Shown: positions 18,103 through 24,201 of the stretch, piece by piece
Numbering within the stretch: the stretch's first letter is position 1
How the letters are laid out: every line of letters begins with the position of its first letter
Origin: Zygnema cylindricum
Taxonomy: Eukaryota; Streptophyta; Zygnematophyceae; Zygnematales; Zygnemataceae
DNA length: 24,201 nucleotides
Direction of reading: 5' to 3'
Assembly (NCBI GenBank): GCA_037447655.1
Contig: JBBHKE010000664.1
Coordinates: 1 to 24,201 of the forward strand
Translations under genes and position numbers: made by a program
Notes under the pieces: generated by a model
What the model was told of the DNA's origin: nothing
The model's input: the letters and a program-made list of their open reading frames with translations, nothing else
Database searches by the model: none

Positions 18103-19368
18103 TTAAGGCACCACAGGAACTGAAGGAAGAGGTGTCCCACTTGCCAGTGGAAAGTAGACTCGCTGCGTATGGTGAAAAATGACATATTCTTGCTTTTCTT
18201 TTGCCGGTTGTTCTGGCACTTTAAAATGGTCAACCGAATCTTGTTCATCTATAATCAGGATATTTCTAGAAACAATCACGTTTTGTTTCTCAAGTACAAT
18301 GACTCTATATCCTTTTGAATTATCATCATTCCCCATGAAAATCCCAGATAAGCCTTTAGCCTCCATTTTCCATCTATCATGTGAAGTATGTAAAATAAAA
18401 CACTTGCTGCCAAAGATCTTAAAGTGACTAACATCAGGTTTTTCCCCTGTCCAAAGCTTATAAGGTGTAGTGCTAACAGACCTAGAAGCAATTCTATTTT
18501 TAATATAAATAGCACAATTAAGCGCTTCAGCCCAGAATTTCAAATCTAGCCCTTTATATGCAAACATGGACCAAACACTCTTTGTCAATGTCCTATTTAA
18601 TCTCTCAGAAACAACATTTTGTTCCGGTGTATATGGAATTGTAAGATTGTGACTGATACCTTCCTGAAGGAGAAATTTTTCGAAATCCTTCGATGTGTAT
18701 TCTCCCCCGTTGTCCCATCTTAGCACCAAAATTGGAACCCCATGAAGCTTTTCCGCCCACGCTTTCTAGTGGTTGAAGTGAGTAAACACTTCACTCTTAT
18801 ATTGCATGAAGTAAACTTTGGTGTACCTCGAGTAATCATCTGTGAATGTGACCATATAGTGGACACCTCCAGTCGAAGCCACTTGTGAAAGACCGAGAAA
18901 ATCAGAATGGATGAGCTGCAGAACTTTTTCCGATCTATGGTCTGTTTCCTGTGGAAATGGCAATTTGTGAATCTTGCAAAGTGAACAACCATCAAATGTT
19001 TTTATAGGATGTGATGTGAGAGAAACTCCATCAACTTTTCCTGAGTTCACCATTTTCTTTAAACTATCATAATTCATGTGTCATAATCTCTTATGCCACA
19101 ACTCATTATCAGATTCGACACTGGAGTAGAGAACACCATTTTCTTTATATTCAGCCATGTCCATCCGGTAGATTTTGCTAGGATCTCTAGTTCGTGTTAC
19201 AGCAACTTTCCCTTTCTTGCTAACAACCTGTCTCCCTCTTTTCAGAACAAATTCAAAGCCTTTGCTCTCCACTAATGATGTAGAAAAAAGATTTTTCTTG
19301 AAATCAGGAACATAAAAAACATTGTGAAGGGTTCTCTCTACCGACTTTCCCCCCACATCTACCATCAA
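18103..19368 (-). pseudogene. Pre-integrase and integrase of Cop-3
   Basis: Open from 19368 (VFYVPDFKKNLFSTSLVESKG and NELWHKRL) to a stop at 19081 that replaces the Gly of the HX4H zinc motif. The CX2C (CSLC) follows. The next frame, to 18766, has the first acidic site in IHSDFLG. From 18729, WDNGGEYTS and TPEQNVVSERLN supply the second Asp and the Glu. Then FWAEALNCAIYIKNR, TPYKLWTGEKPDVSH and IFMGNDDNSKGYRV are the usual copia C-terminal part. It ends at a stop at 18103. All three catalytic residues remain; three stops inactivate it. Confidence 0.9.
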
Positions 19369-19674
19369 TGATACATCACCCTAAGCTGAGGTTTGAACAC
19401 TCATGCCGCAAGCATAGTAGATACTCTTTGGAGATGTTTGCTGCAGATTCGTGAATTCCGTCTTGTTCCAACACATGTGGGCAGACGCTCCCGTGACCAT
19501 GATCCATCTCGCATCTTTTGGACCCTCCATGGCAGCCGCCATAGCAAATAAATTTGCCTCCTCTTGCTCATTGAAGCTAAGAGACTCATTTGCATCAGTT
19601 GCAGAAGCTGAAAAAAGAGCATTTCCACGAGAAGGGTTTCCAGAAAAACCTTTGTGATACTGACTCTGTTGCTA
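19369..19674 (-). pseudogene. Protease of Cop-3
   Basis: Ser/Ala-rich linker followed by the copia aspartic protease. The active site reads RWIMVTGASAHMCW. The catalytic Asp has become Val (codon GTC, plus-strand 19495-19497), a single A-to-T change from GAC. One stop lies near 19383, just before the pre-integrase segment. The downstream half is shared with the integrase entry. Confidence 0.8.
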
Positions 19675-20440
19675 ACCTAGTTTGTATAAACCTATCTCAT
19701 TAGCCTTCTTCAGTTTAGGACAGTACGTGTATCCATGACCCTTCTCAGAACAGTAGAAACAAGTAGTAGTAGATGGCTTATTCTGCCTCTGATTTAACTG
19801 ATTCTGATTCTGGTTAAACTAATTCCTATTCTGATGAAACAGGTTTTTTTTGTCAAAGTCTGTTGCAAGTGCCTCAACCTTTCCTTCTGCCTTAAGGAGT
19901 TTAGTGTTTGTTTCTTCCTCCAATATAAGATTATACGCTAACTGAAATGACCAGCTAGCTTTATCATGACTGTTTAATTTAACAGACACACCCTTCATAC
20001 TACTAGGGAGACCTCTAATAAGCAAATCCGCCTGTTGAAACTCAGGAAATGACCCCCCAGCAGAAGAGTGAGCATCAATGAGCGCACATAAATTGTCACA
20101 ATACTCAACCATAGTTCCCCCCATGTATTTGTATCCCCAAATTTTTCTAAGCACCAAAAGCTCCTCCGAACATTCGCTTTCACAAAAGCGGTTTTGAGGG
20201 ATGTCCAAATTTCCCTCACCTTCTTCATTTTCAGTCAGGACATGACCAAATTTTCTGAATTACAAAAAATTAGATTGTTCCTTGCCATTTTATTCTTTTT
20301 GCCCATGTTGGATCTGTTTCATCAAGGGAGCCATCCAAGACCCCCAATAAGTCAGCAGTTTCAAACGACGATTCAACCATCGCCGCCTAGTACGCATACT
20401 TTTGGCCATTGAAGATAGGAATTCTTGACGAAAGGCCCAT
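19675..20440 (-). pseudogene. Gag of Cop-3, starting at the PBS ATG
   Basis: The frame begins at the ATG inside the PBS (minus strand, 20440-20438): MGLSSRIPIFNGQKYAY, then a TAG where copia Gags have Trp (20389-20387). It continues AAMVESSFETADLLGVLDGS to a TAA near 20275. F-x-G-x-x-Y-x-x-W is the standard start of a copia Gag. Three codons before the ATG there is an in-frame TAA in the LTR end, and no other ATG precedes the motif. The UBN2 core follows in two frames (EIWTSLKTAFVKAN; GTMVEYCDNLCALID). The zinc knuckle CFYCSEKGHGYTYC is at 19720-19761. Confidence 0.85.
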
Positions 20441-20444
20441 AACC
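20431..20444 (-). other. Half-tRNA primer-binding site of Cop-3
   Basis: Minus strand GGTTATGGGCC, then TTT, directly after the LTR end ...AACA. Eleven bases (20434-20444) complement the anticodon loop region of initiator tRNA-Met. It is shorter than in Cop-1 but starts at the same base. Confidence 0.75.
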
Positions 20445-20988
20445 TGTTATTCTACAACCACCGTTGCAGGCGGAGAACCAGCAGTAGTAGTGGAAGTAGA
20501 CATGAAAAACAACAAGAACGATCAAAGTACCTACTCAACAGCCAACTTAGAACTGACACAAAATATAATTCAAACAACCAATATGCTTCAAATATGCCAC
20601 AGTGATACAAAATACATTAAAATGACAATTCCTAAATCTGCAGCCCCAATGACCAAGTAAACCATTAGATATGATGTCTAGAATTTTCCAAAAAAACTGC
20701 CCTTAGAAAATCATATTCCCAAAACTGGATACAACAAAATTGGCTAAGTCCTAAGTTATATACTCACAGTGTGTATCTACTGATCTACACTAATTTGGGT
20801 AACCGTTACTACGGTTTTTATCCTGACTAACGACAAAGCATCCTACCCGTACGTCATTGTACCTCAAAAACCCTAATCACAATTTTCTAAAAACCTGATT
20901 AATGAACACTATTTTATATCACACTAAACTACAAACTAATGTTATTCAAATGTTTACACACATTGAACCATACACAAAATGTTGTAAC
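20445..20988 (-). repeat. Partial 5' LTR of Cop-3
   Basis: Matches 15286-15829 base for base in length (544) with scattered substitutions, including the TATA box at 20756-20762. Similarity stops abruptly after GTTGTAACT; the U3 start with its hairpin and repeats is not present. Confidence 0.88.
20756..20762 (-). promoter_or_regulatory. TATA box of the Cop-3 5' LTR
   Basis: Minus strand TATATAA in GAGTATATAACTTAG, conserved with the 3' LTR. Confidence 0.65.
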
Positions 20989-21564
20989 TGTTGTTCTTTG
21001 GTCTAAAATAGACCGCAGAAGCCACCCAAACTATTATGCAAAATGCTAAGCGAAGCTAGGCCAATGAACAATCATTTGAAATGCATCCTCCATTTAACAT
21101 ACAACAACTGGTTTGATGGAATAATCAACATAAGCAAACCCTAAGACAAATGCATAAACAATGCATATCAAACATATATAAAATAACATAAATAAATAAT
21201 AACAAACAAATGCATTACACATAAACAAAAGTATAATCAAAGTATAATCAAATAATCATTATATCATTCAAAGTGCATGACCTAATCGACAACCCTAAAA
21301 TGCTACATCTTTGGTCCCCACTTTACTAACCAGCATTGATGATTTTCCGTGGTTGCGTTAATGCTCCAAAATCGGAGCATTTTCCGAAAATGATCTGACG
21401 GCGGAACATTTTAGAAACCTTAATACCCGGGCCGTTTCGCATGTTTTTTCAAAAATGTTGTTTAAGTGAAAGTTGTTTGTATTAACGTGTTGCCTCCGAA
21501 TAAAATGGCGAAACTCGTTTCGGTCGAGTTTCGTAACTTAGTTTTTTTCGGTCTCAATAACGGT
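20989..21564. other. AT-rich unassigned DNA
   Basis: No gene seen. 21120-21300 is very AT-rich with short repeats such as AAAGTATAATC (twice in a row near 21230-21250) and many ATGCAT-like motifs. It lies where the missing U3 of the Cop-3 5' LTR should be but does not match it. From about 21360, blocks such as ATCGGAGCATTTT foreshadow the satellite. Confidence 0.6.
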
Positions 21565-22345
21565 AAAAAATGTGTCTTTTTCGGAGCATTTTTTCCCTTG
21601 GAACGCGTACTAATGCATCTCCACATTCCCTTATCTAGTCGGTGCTCCCGATGGCTCGTTGAGTAGGTGTGGGATCCCGCTGGTTTGAAAAAATATAATA
21701 CGCGCTGGTCCCTCTACGAAAACCGTGATGAAACACGTTTTTTGTAACCGCTGTTTTGGTCCATTTCCGGACCATTTTTGGTAGGGAATTCATAAAAATG
21801 TAACTCTTCCGTCCCTTCTCCGTTTGCTGCCCTCTTTACATCGTTGGATAGATAATAATGTTAGGAATAAGAGAAAAAGGTAGCAGTATACAGGTACCAT
21901 AGAGAAAACGACAGGAAATATCGTCGAGGTATCGCTGTTTTTGTCCATTTCCGGACCATTTTTGGGAGGGCGGTCAGAAAATTGTATCTCTCCTTTCCTT
22001 TCTCTGTTTGCTGCGTTCTTTGTATCGGTCGATAGGTAATAATGTGAGGATTACCCTAAAAATATAATACCATATAGGTTCAATAGAAAAAACGAGTTCA
22101 AATGTCGACGTTGAATCGCTGTTTTGGTCCATTTCGGGACCATTTATGGACGGTCATTGAAACAAATATATCTCTAAAGTTCCTTTTCCGTTCGCTGCCG
22201 TCTTTAGGTCGTTGGATAGGTAATAATGTGAGGATTACGGTAAAAATGTATTAATGGGCAGGTTCCTCACAAAAAATCGCGGAAAATGTTGGTGACGGAT
22301 CGCTGTTTTTGGTCTATTTATAAGTCTCCCGTCCTTTCTCATTTT
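21565..22345. repeat. Satellite family A, 184-bp monomers
   Basis: The anchor CGCTGTTTT (T/G)GTC starts at 21749, 21933, 22117 and 22301, so three successive units are each 184 bases. The fourth breaks off after about 45 bases. Shared blocks are CCATTTCCGGACCATTT, a CCTTTTCTCCGTTTGCTGC-like block, GTTGGATAGGTAATAATGTGAGGATTA and AAAATATAATA. A more diverged unit precedes at about 21565-21748. Substitutions between units are many but net length is unchanged. Confidence 0.85.
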
Positions 22346-22760
22346 CTTCTCGTTTCAAGTAAGATTGTCTTTTCTTGATCAAATTTGACTGGCATAACAG
22401 GCAGAAACAATAGACTTTGGCTCAAACCCGGTGGTTACATCACCGTACGATCCGCTCCGTCCTCCAAACGTCAAAGCAAAATTCCCTATTCTTGTTCAAA
22501 TTTGACTAGCATAACCCACGGAGGCGGCGAAATTAACCCACAAATTGCCCTATTTGACAGCCGTCTACATCGCATATCTCTCGCCCCTTTCCCGTTCGCC
22601 GCCGTGCTTTTCCCCTCGAATACGTTAGGTACCCTAGCGGTTCCTTGTTCAAATTTGACTAGCATAACGGCAGAGACAAAATACTTAGGCTCAAATCCCA
22701 AGGTTACATCACCGCACACTCCGCGCCGTCCTCGAAAAGTTGAAGCAAAAATTTGTATCC

Positions 22761-23684
22761 TTGTTCAAATTTGACTAGCATAAGCCCTTGACGTCGGAAG
22801 GCTTAGGCTACCATCGGAGGTAGAGTAACTAACCGGTATTTTGAAATTGCACGTCCGTCGTCCCTACCCCGTAAAGCTAAGTAAACATGTGCGTTTTTGT
22901 TCGTTCTTGTTCAAATTTGACTAGCATCATCCCCTGACGCGTATTTAGCGCCAACGTTTGCCTTTCCTATACCTATACGTAACATTTGTGTACATTCTTG
23001 TATTTCTTGTTCAAATTTGACTAGCATAAGCCACAGAGGCGGTAGTAACCCACAATAACCGCAAACATTGTCAACATTTCCGTGTAACGCTGAAAACGCT
23101 CCATTACCCTACTTAGTGTATCATTGTTCAAATTTAACTAGCATAAGCCACTGACGCGGGTGATAGTTCTTTTTTAATTTATTGTATTAGGTCCGTTTAC
23201 GTTCCATTTTTTACAAATACCTCACAACTCGTAAAAGTGTGCGTGTAGCGCTGAAAAACGTTAAGTACCCGAGGCGTTCCTTGTTCAAATTTGACTAGCA
23301 TAAGCCCCTGACGTCGGAAGGCTTAGGCTACAAGCGGAGGTAGAGTCAAGGCTTAGGCTACAAGCGGAGGTAGAGTCATTTTTTTATAGCCAGTATTTTG
23401 AAATTACACGTCCGTCTTCCCTCCCTCGTACAGCTAAGTAAACAAGTACTTTCTTGTTCAAATTTGACTTGCATAATCCCCTGACGCGTATTTAGCGCCA
23501 ACGTTTTATAACCGGTGCCTTTCATAAAATACCTATACGTAACATTTGGGTACATTACTGTATTTCTTGTTTAAATTTGACTAGCATAAGCCACAAAGGC
23601 GGTAGTAACCCACAAATAACCGCAAATATTTTCAACATTTCCGTGTACCGCTGACAACGCTCAAGTACCCTACTTTGTGTATCC
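22761..23684. repeat. Higher-order repeat within family B
   Basis: Monomers at 22761, 22907 and 23007 are each closer to those at 23281, 23454 and 23567 than to their neighbours. Marker blocks are GACGTCGGAAGGCTTAGGC, GACGCGTATTTAGCGCCAAC and GGCGGTAGTAACCCACA, in the same order in both. The offset is 520 bases. A fourth, dissimilar monomer (23124-23280) separates the two trimers. Confidence 0.8.
23318..23377. repeat. Exact 30-bp tandem duplication
   Basis: 23318-23347 is repeated without change at 23348-23377 (AAGGCTTAGGCTACAAGC...). The matching monomer at 22761 has the block once, so this is a recent duplication inside one unit. Confidence 0.9.
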
Positions 23685-23937
23685 TTGTTCAAATTTGACT
23701 AGCATAAGCCACAAAGGTCGAAGGTAGTGTCCATGTTTTGTAACCGGGGTTTTGGCCCTTTTTCACAACATTTTTAGGGGCGGAGTTAGAAAATTGTGCG
23801 TGCGTCGTCCGTCGCCCTATCGACGCCTCGCCTCGCCCTCGAAAACCCCAAAGTAAAATAGTGCGTCCTTGTCCAAATTCGACTAGCATAACCACTGGAG
23901 TCGGAAGACTTAGGCTATGCTACGACCGGAGGGATTT

Positions 23938-24164
23938 TTTTTTTTTTTAACTGGTATTTCGTCCCTTTTACGTACTTTTTTTCAAATATTGTATCTCTCA
24001 AGTCCCTTCTCCGTTTTGAACGGTCTTTACTTCGTTGGATAGTTCATAACCCATACAAAACGAAAAAAAATACAACACCGCCCACAGGTCTTAAAAAAAA
24101 CCACATGAACACCGCGACGTTTCACCGACTCCTTTGGCATTTTTTAAGTTTTTTATTCACAACT

Positions 24165-24168
<4 letters not shown>
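23938..24168. repeat. Diverged family A unit at the right end
   Basis: After a T-run, the order GTATTTCGTCCCTTTTACG, ATCTCTCAAGTCCCTTCTCCG and CTTCGTTGGATAGTTCATAA matches family A, and a further start (CCGACTCCTTTGGCATTTTT) appears near 24128. Family B is therefore flanked on both sides by family A. Confidence 0.7.

Positions 24169-24201
<33 letters not shown>
24169..24201. repeat. (CT)n microsatellite
   Basis: Uninterrupted CT run to the window edge; true length unknown. Confidence 0.95.

Larger units (their letters stand above)
15286..20988 (-). mobile_element. Ty1/copia LTR retrotransposon Cop-3 (defective, minus strand)
   Basis: The most complete element here: 3' LTR, PPT, RNase H, RT, integrase, protease, gag, PBS and part of the 5' LTR, read right to left. 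Internal length is about 4.1 kb, normal for copia. It differs clearly in sequence from Cop-0/1/2 but shares the PBS type. Only the inner 544 bases of the two LTRs match. Confidence 0.9.
22375..23937. repeat. Satellite family B, 12 monomers with a palindromic core
   Basis: The core TTGTTCAAATTTGACTAGCA starts at 22375, 22492, 22645, 22761, 22907, 23007, 23124, 23281, 23454, 23567, 23685 and 23869. Monomer lengths are 117, 153, 116, 146, 100, 117, 157, 173, 113, 118 and 184. The core is almost unchanged while the rest varies. TCAAATTTGA inside it is a perfect 10-bp palindrome. The longest unit (23685-23868) contains a block like the family A start, so the two families are related. Confidence 0.88.

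Noticed and set aside
21466-21666. 66-codon open frame left of the satellite
   Set aside because: Overlaps a degenerate satellite unit and has no recognisable features.
22385-22774. 129-codon open frame in the satellite region
   Set aside because: It spans several family B monomers and repeats their sequence; no protein family resemblance and no codon pattern beyond the repeat.
22375-23893. CRISPR-like array of a conserved core with variable spacers
   Set aside because: Spacers are repeats of one another and of very unequal length (80-160 bases), and the setting is eukaryotic satellite DNA.

Overview
This window looks like repeat-rich, gene-poor nuclear DNA of a land plant. No intact host gene was found. 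Nearly every open stretch is a broken piece of an LTR retrotransposon, and the right end is a satellite array. The plant assignment rests on the Ty1/copia lineages and on one primer-binding site: 17 bases at 6323-6339 complement the anticodon arm of the initiator tRNA-Met in its plant form (CCCACCAC where animals have CCCAGCAC). I cannot name the species.

Layout. 1-195 is a CT-rich microsatellite. 567-2776 (+) is a decayed gag-protease remnant with two zinc knuckles and no RT or integrase (Gag-A), followed by a candidate 1.3 kb LTR and a partial second copy. 4559-5414 (-) is the 3' end of a copia element (Cop-0), cut inside its RNase H domain by Cop-1. Cop-1 (5415-10640, +) has a 908-bp 5' LTR, a PBS, a largely deleted gag, then PR-IN-RT-RNaseH and a truncated 3' LTR. 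Cop-2 (10641-about 15040, +) abuts it and is a relative with truncated LTRs. 15080-15285 is an inverted LTR piece. Cop-3 (15286-20988, -) is the most complete element and belongs to a different copia subfamily. 20989-21560 is AT-rich and unassigned. 21565-24168 is a satellite array with a 184-bp monomer family and a second family marked by a 10-bp palindrome, partly in a higher-order pattern. 24169-24201 is a (CT)n run.

All copia copies are dead: each carries frameshifts, stops and usually a lost catalytic residue. The organisation is still readable: LTR, PBS, Gag, protease, integrase, RT, RNase H, polypurine tract, LTR.

The strongest observations concern priming. Cop-1 and Cop-3 have PBSs complementary to the anticodon loop, not the 3' end, of initiator tRNA-Met (a half-tRNA primer, as known for Drosophila copia and yeast Ty5). 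The AUG inside that PBS appears to be the gag start codon. A second point is an antisense tRNA-like module (A-box and B-box) at the same place in the LTRs of Cop-1 and Cop-2.
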